From NCBI GenBank assembly GCA_934644965.1, contig CAKUDG010000004.1, positions 62,001 through 126,000 on the forward strand: 64,000 nt of DNA, written 5' to 3'. The notes beneath the pieces were generated by a model. That model was not told the DNA's origin, ran no database searches, and was given only the letters and a program-made list of their open reading frames with translations. The translations under genes were made by a program, and so were the position numbers. The DNA comes from an uncultured Victivallales bacterium (GTDB lineage: Bacteria; Verrucomicrobiota; Lentisphaeria; Victivallales; UBA1829). Positions 52,733 through 60,859 of this stretch are shown piece after piece. Every line of letters begins with the position of its first letter. Within the stretch, counting starts at the first letter, position 1.

Positions 52733-55537
52733 ATGAACGACATCGGCCAGCACGACTACCCGAAAAATATCGAAGATATCATGCATACTGCCTATCTGCA
52801 GTATTCCCTGAGCGTAAATGTGGGCCGCGCCATCCCTGAAGTGCGCGACGGACTCAAACCCTGCAACCGGCGTATTTTATACGCGATGCGCCAGTTGGGA
52901 CTGACCAAGTCTCACTCATACACCAAAAGCGCGAAAGTCGTCGGGGAAGTGATCGGGAACTACCATCCGCACGGCGATGCGGCAGTCTATGATGCCATGG
53001 TCCGCATGGCTCAGGATTTTTCCATGCGCATGCCGCTGATCGACGGGCAGGGCAACTGGGGAAGCATCGACGGCGACCCTCCCGCAGCCTACCGTTACAC
53101 AGAATGCCGCATGGAACGCTGTGCGGAAGAACTTCTTGCTGATATAGAAAAAGACACCGTCAATATGCTTCCGACTTTCGACGAAGCCCAGGTGGAGCCG
53201 GAAGTCCTGCCCTCCCGCTTTCCGAATCTTCTGGTGAACGGGAGCATGGGCATCGGAGTCGGGATGGCGACGAACATCCCGCCGCACAACCTTGCGGAAG
53301 TGATTGATGCCACAATCTATCTGATGGAACATCCCGTTGCGACCGTCCGCGAACTGATGACGCAGCTTCCCGGACCCGATTTCCCGACCGGCGCCATCAT
53401 CTGCGGAATCGATCAGATCCGAAGTCTCTATGAAACCGGACACGGAGTGCTGAAAGTCCGCGCGAAGGCTGAAATCGTGGAAAAGGACGGGAAGGAATCC
53501 ATCATTGTCCGCGAGATTCCCTATGCCGTCAACAAGGAACTCATGGTCAAGAAAATAGCGGACATGGTCTCCGAAAAGAAGATCACCGGCATTTCCGGCT
53601 TGCGCGACGAAACCAGCCTGCGGACCGGAATGCGGATTGTCATCGACATCAAACGCGGCGCCATGGCCAGCGTGGTGCTGAATCAGCTTTACACCCATAC
53701 GCAGATGGAAAGCGTGATCGGCTGCACGTTCCTTGTGGTCGACCACAACCGTCCGCGGACGATGAATCTGCCGCAGATCCTTCAGGCGTATATCGACCAT
53801 CGCTTTGAAGTCGTGACGCGCCGGACGCGTTTTGAACTGAAGAAAGCCGAGGCGAGAGCTCATATCCTCGAAGGACTGCTCATCGCCGTTGCGAATATCG
53901 ACGAAGTTGTCAAAATCATCCGCGAATCCCGGACGAGAACCATCGCCGCGGAAGCCCTGATGGCGCGTTTTGATCTTTCCAAACTCCAGGTCGCCGCGAT
54001 TCTGGACATGCGTCTGCATCAGCTGACCGGTCTTGCCATTGAAGACCTCCAGGCGGAATATGACGAGCTGATGAAAACCATCGCCTATCTGAAGGAACTC
54101 CTTGCCAACCGTGAAAAACTTCTGGGTGTCATCAAGGAGGAACTGATCCAGGTGAAGATGAAATATGCGGAGAAGCGCCGGACTGAAATCACCTTCGACG
54201 AAGGCGATCTGGACTATGCCGATCTGATACCGCGTCATTCCTGCGTCATCACGGTGTCGAACACCGGGTACATCAAGCGCGTCCCGGCGGACACCTACCG
54301 GACTCAGCACCGCGGAGGCAAAGGCATTATCGGCATGGAAACCCGAGAGGAGGATCATGTCGAACACCTCTTCAATGCGGACAGTCATGACATCATCTTC
54401 TTCTTCACCGACCGCGGTTTCATGTACTGGCTGAACGTCTATGACATTCCCGAAGGAGCCCGCACCGGCAAGGGCAAGGCGATTGTGAACCTGATCCGCA
54501 TCGAACCCGGAGAACAGATCCGCGCCATGCTGACCGTGGACCGGAGCATGTTTGACAATCCCTCGCTTTCCATTGTCATGGCAACGAAAATGGGGGTCAT
54601 CAAAAAAACCGCGCTTCAGGAATTCAAAAATCTCCGCAAGGTCGGACTCCGCGCCCTGATCATCGAGGAAGGCGACGACCTTATCGGCGCGGAACTCGCC
54701 GACGGTTCCTGCGAAGTGATTCTTTCCTCCGCCAAAGGCATGGCATGCCGCTTCTCCGAATCGGATGTCCGCTGCATGGGCCGTGCCGCCAGAGGTGTGA
54801 CCGGAATCAAATTCAAACTGGAAGATGATTACGTCGTCAGCATGGAAGTGGTGCCGGGAGAGAATCAGAGCGTCTCCTCCTCTCCGGAGGGAGAAGATCT
54901 CTCCGCCGTTTCTGAAAATGCGCTTCCGGGCGGCTTCGGGTCCGCCGGAATCGAATCTGAAGAAGATCTGGAGGAAGAAGATCCCGCCCCCGCGGAACCC
55001 CTCGAAGAAGAAGAGGAGGAGGCGGAAGCGGCGGATGACACGGAAGACAGAGAGGATACCGGAAAGCCTCAGCTCCTCGTGGTGACGAGCGGAGGCATGG
55101 GGAAACGCAGTTATGTCGAGGACTACCGTCTGACCCGCCGCGGAGCGAAAGGGGTCAAGAACCTGAATCTTTCCGAAGGGGAAGAAGTCGTTGCCGCCAT
55201 CCGCGTCAAGCACGGAGACGAACTCCTGATCACGACCGAACGCGGACAGCTTGTCCGGATTCCCGTGGATGAAATCCGCATTGTCGGGAGGGCATCGAAA
55301 GGAGTGCGCATCATGGATCTCCGCAGGAACGACCGGATTACCGGAGTCTCCTGCATTGTGGAAGTGGACGCGGAAGAGAAGTCCTCTGCCTCTTCCGCCG
55401 CCGCGGACTCCGCGGAACAGGGAAATGCCGGAAACGGAGAGGCGAAGTCTCCTGAGAGTTTTTCTGAAGGAGATGAACTGGAAAAGGATATGACGAACGG
55501 GAACGACGACGACGATGCCTCCGGTCTTCAGAATTGA
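52733..55537 (+). CDS. gyrA: DNA gyrase subunit A
   Basis: Breakage-reunion subunit of gyrase. The active-site tyrosine is Tyr122 (AAYRYTECR). The quinolone region reads GNYHPHGDAAVYDAMVRMAQ, so position 83 is Ala and Asp87 is kept, with numbering equal to E. coli. The GyrA box, QHRGGKG (E. coli QRRGGKG), marks it as gyrase rather than topo IV. The C-terminal pinwheel is interrupted by a ~75-residue acidic insertion (~705-780, with runs such as EEEEEEAEAADD), and the C-terminal tail is acidic too. Total 934 residues. It overlaps folP by 23 bases. gyrB is not adjacent. Confidence 0.95.
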   Translation: MNDIGQHDYPKNIEDIMHTAYLQYSLSVNVGRAIPEVRDGLKPCNRRILYAMRQLGLTKSHSYTKSAKVVGEVIGNYHPHGDAAVYDAMVRMAQDFSMRMPLIDGQGNWGSIDGDPPAAYRYTECRMERCAEELLADIEKDTVNMLPTFDEAQVEPEVLPSRFPNLLVNGSMGIGVGMATNIPPHNLAEVIDATIYLMEHPVATVRELMTQLPGPDFPTGAIICGIDQIRSLYETGHGVLKVRAKAEIVEKDGKESIIVREIPYAVNKELMVKKIADMVSEKKITGISGLRDETSLRTGMRIVIDIKRGAMASVVLNQLYTHTQMESVIGCTFLVVDHNRPRTMNLPQILQAYIDHRFEVVTRRTRFELKKAEARAHILEGLLIAVANIDEVVKIIRESRTRTIAAEALMARFDLSKLQVAAILDMRLHQLTGLAIEDLQAEYDELMKTIAYLKELLANREKLLGVIKEELIQVKMKYAEKRRTEITFDEGDLDYADLIPRHSCVITVSNTGYIKRVPADTYRTQHRGGKGIIGMETREEDHVEHLFNADSHDIIFFFTDRGFMYWLNVYDIPEGARTGKGKAIVNLIRIEPGEQIRAMLTVDRSMFDNPSLSIVMATKMGVIKKTALQEFKNLRKVGLRALIIEEGDDLIGAELADGSCEVILSSAKGMACRFSESDVRCMGRAARGVTGIKFKLEDDYVVSMEVVPGENQSVSSSPEGEDLSAVSENALPGGFGSAGIESEEDLEEEDPAPAEPLEEEEEEAEAADDTEDREDTGKPQLLVVTSGGMGKRSYVEDYRLTRRGAKGVKNLNLSEGEEVVAAIRVKHGDELLITTERGQLVRIPVDEIRIVGRASKGVRIMDLRRNDRITGVSCIVEVDAEEKSSASSAAADSAEQGNAGNGEAKSPESFSEGDELEKDMTNGNDDDDASGLQN

Positions 55538-56411
55538 ACGCAGCGGAAAAGTTTTCGCCCCCGCCTTTGAAACACGCTCTTACCCCTACATCATGGGAAT
55601 CCTGAATGTCAACGGGGATTCCTTCAGCGACGGTGGAGCTTATCTCAGGACGGAAGACGCCCTTGCTCACGCCCTTCAGATGCTTTCGGAAGGAGCGGAT
55701 ATCGTGGATCTGGGCGCTGAATCGACGCGTCCCGGGGCGGCCGCGGTGCCGGATTCCCTTCAGCTGGAGCGTCTTCTGCCTGTGGTGAAGGCGCTGCGTG
55801 CGGCGGCGCCCGAAGCTGTGATCAGCATAGACACCCGCAGCGCGGCCGTTGCCGGAGAGCTTCTCCGGGCGGGCGCGGATATGATCAACGACGTCAGCGG
55901 GCTCCGCCGCGATCCGGGGATCGCCCGTGTGGCGGCGGAATACGGAGCCGGACTCTGTGTCATGCATATGCGCGGGGAACCGGAGACCATGCAGAATCCG
56001 GAGAATCTCCGTTACGGGAATCTGATCGGAGAAGTTTCGGATTTTCTGAAGGATGCCCGTGCCCGTGCGATTTCCGCCGGACTGGCTCCCGATTCCATCC
56101 TGCTTGATCCGGGAATCGGTTTTTCCAAGACGGCGGAGCAGAATCTGGAACTGATCCGTGCTGCCGGAGTCTTCCGTGCGCTGGGATCGCCGATGCTGTA
56201 CGGAGTTTCACGGAAGACCTTCATCGGGAAAATCTGCGGGAAAGACTGTCCCGCGGACCGGGATTTCGGTACGGCGGGAGTCCTGGCGTATTTAACGGCG
56301 GAAAAAACAGACTTCGTACGCGTTCATCGGGTCGATGCGGCGCTTTCCGCCATGAAAATGTTTGCTTTCTGTGCAAAAAAACAGAAAGACGGGAGTGGTT
56401 TTTCATTTTGA
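55515..56411 (+). CDS. folP: Dihydropteroate synthase
   Basis: Joins p-aminobenzoate to the pterin pyrophosphate in folate synthesis; target of sulfonamides. The signature is IMGILNVNGDSFSDGG (27-41), where most enzymes have NVTPDSFSDGG. Further blocks are IVDLGAESTRPGA, ISIDTRSAAVA, MINDVSGLRRD, CVMHMRGEPETMQ, LLDPGIGFSKTAEQN and YGVSRKTFIG. Length 298. The start lies inside the gyrA 3' end and has a weak ribosome-binding site, so translation may depend on gyrA. Confidence 0.94.
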   Translation: MPPVFRIERSGKVFAPAFETRSYPYIMGILNVNGDSFSDGGAYLRTEDALAHALQMLSEGADIVDLGAESTRPGAAAVPDSLQLERLLPVVKALRAAAPEAVISIDTRSAAVAGELLRAGADMINDVSGLRRDPGIARVAAEYGAGLCVMHMRGEPETMQNPENLRYGNLIGEVSDFLKDARARAISAGLAPDSILLDPGIGFSKTAEQNLELIRAAGVFRALGSPMLYGVSRKTFIGKICGKDCPADRDFGTAGVLAYLTAEKTDFVRVHRVDAALSAMKMFAFCAKKQKDGSGFSF

Positions 56412-56487
56412 AGCATTATATTGTTGAGTTATCATATGGCGGAAAGAAAATTTTGTTTTTTCTTTCCGAGTTCTTCCGGAAGGGAAA

Positions 56488-57396
56488 ATGCCGATGTCTG
56501 ATTACGGGGCGGTCTTGAATTATGTGGCGGGAAATCTGTCTGCTGTGGCGGATTTCTGCATTATCGCCTGTCTGGTGTATGGAGCACTTTATTTTCTGAG
56601 GGGAACACGCGGGTCCGCGGTCCTTTCCGGCATTATTTTCGCCCTGATCACAATGAGCGTGATTTCGGAAAAACTCCATTTTGAGGTTCTGGGGCGCCTC
56701 CTGAATAATCTGTGGACCATTTTCACAATGGCGATCATCATCATTTTCCAGCCGGAGCTGCGCCGGGCCTTCGCACAGCTCGGGACCGTCACCAAGGCCT
56801 TCACTCATAAGAACAAGACGGAGCGCCGGGGGGTGATCTCCATGGTGGTGGATGCCGCCGTGCAGATGGCCAAGACCAGAACCGGAGCTTTGATCGTCTT
56901 TGAACGGAATATCGGGATGCAGGCGATCATCAATTCGGCCGTGGTGCTGGATGCAAAAGTGAATCCGCTTCTGCTGAGGACGCTCTTTTATCCGAATTCG
57001 CCGCTGCATGACGGTGCGGTGATCATCAAGGACGACCGGATTGTCGCGGCGCATGTGATCCTGTCTCTGACCCAGGAGGCTTCCGAAAACAGTGACAGAA
57101 GGGTGAAAGGTCTCGGGACGCGTCATCATGCCGCACTGAGCATTACGGAAGAGACGGACGCCGTCGCGGTGGTCGTCTCCGAGGAAAGCGGGATTATCAG
57201 TGTGGCGTACAAGGGGCGTCTGATCCGGGATTTCAATGAAATCACTCTGACGGACACGCTGGAGGATCTCATGATCCGCCGCGATACCATTATCAGCAAT
57301 GTCAAAAATGTTGTGATGACGAAGAAAACGCATTCCGAACCGGAGATCGAAAACGCATTCAGCGACGGTTCCGCACCGCCGGAGGAGGATGTCTGA
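56488..57396 (+). CDS. cdaA: Diadenylate cyclase CdaA (c-di-AMP synthase)
   Basis: Membrane-anchored enzyme making c-di-AMP from two ATP. Two or three hydrophobic segments fill residues ~15-90. The DAC domain follows with the catalytic DGA motif in NSPLHDGAVIIKDDRI (~170-180) and RHHAALSITEETDAV (family RHRAA). The C-terminal ~30 residues are polar. It overlaps cdaR by one base (TGATG), the usual cdaA-cdaR arrangement in which CdaR controls CdaA. c-di-AMP normally limits potassium and osmolyte uptake; Trk genes lie elsewhere in the window. Confidence 0.94.
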   Translation: MPMSDYGAVLNYVAGNLSAVADFCIIACLVYGALYFLRGTRGSAVLSGIIFALITMSVISEKLHFEVLGRLLNNLWTIFTMAIIIIFQPELRRAFAQLGTVTKAFTHKNKTERRGVISMVVDAAVQMAKTRTGALIVFERNIGMQAIINSAVVLDAKVNPLLLRTLFYPNSPLHDGAVIIKDDRIVAAHVILSLTQEASENSDRRVKGLGTRHHAALSITEETDAVAVVVSEESGIISVAYKGRLIRDFNEITLTDTLEDLMIRRDTIISNVKNVVMTKKTHSEPEIENAFSDGSAPPEEDV

Positions 57397-58442
57397 TGAA
57401 GTCTGCTTTTCAAGAAAAACTTCTCCGCTTCGTCCCGAAAATCATCCGCCATGACTTCGGGCGCAAGGTGATTGCCCTGACCCTGACGGCGCTTATTTAT
57501 TTCGCTGTGACGGAGCAGACGGGGCAGAGCAGAACGGTTGAAGATGTGGAAGTCAAACTCGCCCTCCCGGAGAATCTGGTGGACATCGGCGGGAAGATTC
57601 CTCATGCGTCTGTCACCGTGACCGGCCCCGAGCGTCTTCTGAAGTCGCTTTCGCGTGGAGATTTCAGCATCGTGCTTCCTTTTGACGCCACATTCACGCC
57701 GGGCCGGACCACCTATCAAATCCCGCTTTATCCGGGGAATGTGAAATCGCCTTTCGGCGTGTCCGTCGTGAAAGTGGAGCCTTCCGTAATGTCCTTTGAA
57801 GTGGACAGGATTGTTTCCAAACCGCTTCCGATGGAGCCGGTCTATTCGCCTGACTCCGCTCTGCCCGAAGGCTATACGGTCGGGAAAGTCACCTTTGCCC
57901 AGCCTGTGGTCTCCGTGACCGCTCCCGAAACCATGCTTTCCAATCTCAAAGCCATTCAGACCGATGTGATTCCTCTGGATAAAACAACGCAGAGTTTCTC
58001 CTATACAGTGGGTCTGAAATCACCGAACCCCTCCATTACTCTGACCCCGGCTAAAGTCATGGTGAATGTGGAAATCCTCAAGGAATTTGAAACACGCACC
58101 TTCAAGGATGTGCCCATCCGCATCCTCAATGCTACCGGAAGGCAGGAGCTCACGGTCGACATCCTCTCCGATTCCGATGTGGATGTCATTGTGGAAGGCA
58201 ACAGAAGTGTCCTGGAACTGCTGGAACCGGAAAATCTCAAACCTTATATTGATGTCTCCAGAATCGAAAAATCCGGAATTTACAATATGAATGTCAACTG
58301 CTGGGTGGACAGGGATGATGTCCGGATCAAGACCATTCATCCCGATCTGCTGAGCGTGAAACTGATATTCGATCCCTCTTCTTCTCCTGAGCCTTCTCCC
58401 GAGCCTTCGCAGAAATCTTCCTCAGGGAAAGAAAAAAAGTAG
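57396..58442 (+). CDS. cdaR: CdaR-like YbbR-domain protein
   Basis: Regulatory partner of CdaA. One membrane segment near the N-terminus (GRKVIALTLTALIYFAV, ~25-41) anchors an exported region made of YbbR repeats: DVEVKLALPENLVDIGG, TVTGPERLLKSL, SVTAPETMLSNLKAIQT and VNVEILKEFETRTFKDVPI with IVEGNRSVLELLEPENLKPYIDVS. The C-terminus is Ser/Pro-rich and basic. Sequence conservation in YbbR domains is low, so the call leans on its coupling to cdaA. Confidence 0.88.
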   Translation: MKSAFQEKLLRFVPKIIRHDFGRKVIALTLTALIYFAVTEQTGQSRTVEDVEVKLALPENLVDIGGKIPHASVTVTGPERLLKSLSRGDFSIVLPFDATFTPGRTTYQIPLYPGNVKSPFGVSVVKVEPSVMSFEVDRIVSKPLPMEPVYSPDSALPEGYTVGKVTFAQPVVSVTAPETMLSNLKAIQTDVIPLDKTTQSFSYTVGLKSPNPSITLTPAKVMVNVEILKEFETRTFKDVPIRILNATGRQELTVDILSDSDVDVIVEGNRSVLELLEPENLKPYIDVSRIEKSGIYNMNVNCWVDRDDVRIKTIHPDLLSVKLIFDPSSSPEPSPEPSQKSSSGKEKK

Positions 58443-58465
58443 GAAAAGGAACTAACGCAATAAAA

Positions 58466-58495
58466 AGAAAAGGAAGATGCTCTTTCTCCTTTTCT
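58466..58495. terminator. Possible bidirectional terminator
   Basis: AGAAAAGGA (58466-58474) and TCCTTTTCT (58487-58495) form a 9-bp stem between the convergent cdaR and lexA-like genes, with T- or A-rich flanks on either strand. GC content is low, so its strength is uncertain. Confidence 0.45.
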
Positions 58496-58544
58496 TCTTC
58501 TGCTTTCATGCAGGGACCCGGCCGGAATGGCTCTGTGTGCCCAG

Positions 58545-59210
58545 TCACATGCAACGGTGAAGCCCGATGACAACGCCTTTCGGAAAGAATTCCGATTTCT
58601 TGCAGACACGGGGCTTGTCGGAAGTATTTCCTGCCCTGAGTTCAATCTGGTCCGCATCGAGGCAGTAGCAGGATCTGAGGACGGATTCCCCGTCCAGTTC
58701 CGTGAGAACGATGTCCCCGCTGCTGATGTCCACGGGAAAACTCCTGACGATGAGAATGTCTCCATCATAAATCCCCAGATCCTGCATGGAACATCCCTCG
58801 ACCTGAAACGCGAACAGATTTTCATTTCTGCATTCTTTTCCGAGGAGTTTTCTGTCACAGAAAAGAGCGTCGTGCAAAAGTTTTTTCTCCTTCCCATGGA
58901 TCTGAGGGCTGGAGGCGCCCTGCTGCTTTTCCGCGGCGTGCGAAATCATTTCCAGCACGGGAATGGAATGAACGCGGGAGGATATTCTGGCGCGTTTTGT
59001 TTTCTCCTTTTCCAGGGAAAGACTCCTCGCCTTCGATGTTCTGCTGATGTACCCCTTTTTCTGCAGAGCCTTGATGTGTGCGAAAACGGTTGACGTTTTG
59101 ATACCGAAATGTTCAGCAATTTCATAAACGGTTGGAGCCATATCGGTATTTTTCATAAAATTGCTTATGAAACCGATAATATTTTTTTGTTTTTCGGTCA
59201 ATCCCTTCAT
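58545..59210 (-). CDS. LexA-like repressor, apparently cleavage-deficient
   Basis: Two-domain LexA homologue of 221 residues. The N-terminal winged helix matches LexA (LTEKQKNIIGFISNFM...APTVYEIAEHFG...AHIKALQKKGYI). The C-terminal S24 domain keeps the nucleophile Ser141 in VEGCSMQDLGIYDGDIL. Aligned to E. coli LexA, the general-base Lys156 falls on Arg179 (GESVLRSCY), and the cleavage segment reads IPVLEMISHAAEKQQGA with no Ala-Gly bond. Autoproteolysis therefore looks lost, though dimerisation and DNA binding may remain. ATG 59210 is preferred; the TTG at 59222 sits too close to the GGGGGG tract. Its own promoter is at 59271-59298. Confidence 0.85.
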   Translation of the reverse strand: MKGLTEKQKNIIGFISNFMKNTDMAPTVYEIAEHFGIKTSTVFAHIKALQKKGYISRTSKARSLSLEKEKTKRARISSRVHSIPVLEMISHAAEKQQGASSPQIHGKEKKLLHDALFCDRKLLGKECRNENLFAFQVEGCSMQDLGIYDGDILIVRSFPVDISSGDIVLTELDGESVLRSCYCLDADQIELRAGNTSDKPRVCKKSEFFPKGVVIGLHRCM

Positions 59211-59270
59211 GGTATTTTGCAATCCCCCCGGAATGATGGAGTGTTTCTTTAATTTCTCTTTCCTTATTAA

Positions 59271-59298
59271 AGTATATATTTCAGAGTCTTTCTTTCAA
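59271..59298 (-). promoter_or_regulatory. Promoter of the LexA-like gene
   Basis: Minus strand TTGAAA (59293-59298), 16-base spacer, TATACT (59271-59276). The leader to ATG 59210 is about 55 bases. Confidence 0.65.
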
Positions 59299-59349
59299 GG
59301 AGAGTGAATGTGAATTTAGAAATTTTTTTTATTTTTTTCAGAGGAAATT

Positions 59350-59376
59350 CATAGTTGTCTATGGAACTTGTCTATG
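59350..59376. promoter_or_regulatory. Operator-like inverted and direct repeats
   Basis: CATAG-TTGT-CTATG (59350-59363) is a 5-base inverted repeat. TTGTCTATG occurs twice as a direct repeat (59355-59363 and 59368-59376, 13-base period). They lie between the divergent LexA-like and GntR/LacI-type genes, in AT-rich DNA. Confidence 0.5.
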
Positions 59377-59484
59377 TTTAAGAATATATTGTCCTGTGTG
59401 AAGAGATAGAAAGAGTGTTTTTTTCTGTTTTTTATAAAAAGCGTATTTTTTTTAACATCCGGTCTGATTCAGGGGAAGAATGAA

Positions 59485-60717
59485 ATGAATTTTGAACGCG
59501 AATCGAAGTACAGGAAACTTGCCGAAGAACTGATCCGTGAACTTGCAGAGGAGGAGGGGGAGGGAAGTTCGTCTGCTTTTAAAGATCGCTTTTTCACCCG
59601 GAAAGAACTGTCTCTCCGTTACGGGGTGGCGCCTCTGACTGCGTACCGGATTCTGAAGTATATCGAATCGCGTGGACTGATTGCCTGCCAACGCGGGCGG
59701 AGAGCAGTCATTCTCCGGAACGCCCGCCTTGATTCTCTCCGGAAACCTTCGGCCAAACAGAGAATCGGAATCGTTTGCGATGAGGAAGTCTCTGTTTCTC
59801 CAGACTGGGAAAATCCGGGCCGTCGCCGGCACCCCCTCTTCCCCGGAATCCGCCAATGGATCTGCGCCGGCCTGGAAAGACGCTTCAGAGAGGACGGACA
59901 TGATTGCAAGCGAATCCCGCAGAATCAGATCTGGCATGAGAATTTTGAGGCTTTTACAGGATTTGTTCTCCTTCATTCCATGGAGGATGGCACGCTCCGG
60001 GATTTTGTCCGTCTGCTTCAGGATCAGGAGATCCCCTGGGCCGCGCTTTCCTCCGAATCCCCTGCGCCCAACACGCTCTGCATTCCGATGCGCCATGCCT
60101 TCGCGCTGACAAGTCTTTTTTTTATGAAACACCATCTGAAACGCTGTCTCTTCCTGTCTTCCGCATCGATTCATCCTTCCCGGGAGCCGTTTCCTCCGGG
60201 AGACCACCGGAAGATGCTGGAATCGTGTCTCCGGCCTTACGGCTGTCCCGTCCACAGTCTGCTTCTTCCCTTTCCCTGGGAGGAAATCAAGCCGGATATT
60301 GAGGAAGAAAGGGGGGAAAGAAAGAACACAATGGATGCGAAGAATCGGAAAGAGAAGAAAAAAAAGAAAAAGAGAACTCCGCTGGAAGCGCTCCTGCAGA
60401 AAAACATGCTGGGAAAACACGATGAAAAAACTGGTATTGTCACAGACGATCCGGAACTTGCGGCTCTCATTTGGGAATATCTGGAAAAACAGGGGAAAAA
60501 CTGTCCCGCTGATTACCTGCTCCTGAGTTACGGCGCAACAAGGGGATATCTTCCGGCAGCTGTTCCCTCTCTAAATTTTCAGAACGGGAAGCTTGTCGAC
60601 GCCCTGATCCGCATTCTTTACCGTCAGTTCATTTCGAAAAACTGCTTTGATCCCGGAGCGTTTGTCGCTCCGGTCCTGGAGGAGACGGGTATGCGAATTG
60701 CCGACGCTTCTTTCTGA
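59485..60717 (+). CDS. GntR/LacI-type transcriptional regulator
   Basis: A 410-residue regulator. The N-terminal ~85 residues form a GntR-type winged helix (FFTRKELSLRYGVAPLTAYRILKYIESRGLIACQRGRRAVI). A LacI-like sugar-sensing domain follows (QRIGIVCDEEVS; FPGIRQWICAGLERRFREDGHDC; FTGFVLLHSM; KRCLFLSSASIH; ADYLLLSYG). Between ~270 and 310 is a Glu- then Lys-rich insertion (KNRKEKKKKKKR) absent from ordinary LacI-type proteins. AGGGGAAG precedes the ATG. The effector and targets are unknown; repeats upstream (59350-59376) could be autoregulatory. Confidence 0.75.
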   Translation: MNFERESKYRKLAEELIRELAEEEGEGSSSAFKDRFFTRKELSLRYGVAPLTAYRILKYIESRGLIACQRGRRAVILRNARLDSLRKPSAKQRIGIVCDEEVSVSPDWENPGRRRHPLFPGIRQWICAGLERRFREDGHDCKRIPQNQIWHENFEAFTGFVLLHSMEDGTLRDFVRLLQDQEIPWAALSSESPAPNTLCIPMRHAFALTSLFFMKHHLKRCLFLSSASIHPSREPFPPGDHRKMLESCLRPYGCPVHSLLLPFPWEEIKPDIEEERGERKNTMDAKNRKEKKKKKKRTPLEALLQKNMLGKHDEKTGIVTDDPELAALIWEYLEKQGKNCPADYLLLSYGATRGYLPAAVPSLNFQNGKLVDALIRILYRQFISKNCFDPGAFVAPVLEETGMRIADASF

Positions 60718-60859
60718 ACACCCGTTCTGAAGTTTCTCCCGTTCTGAACTTTCTTTTGAAAACAGGGAAAAAGAAATCATTCTTCCGGGGAGAGAATGAA
60801 AGGGCTGCACTCCTTTTTTTCCCCGCTCTTTTTCCCCAGTCTTTTTTTCCGTTCAGATG

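Noticed and set aside
50765..52786. A 673-codon minus-strand open frame antisense to bamA
   Set aside because: Shadow of bamA; it also runs across the gyrA promoter.
52916..55213. A 765-codon minus-strand open frame antisense to gyrA
   Set aside because: It is the shadow of a certain gene, with His/Asp/Phe-rich composition and no recognisable motif.
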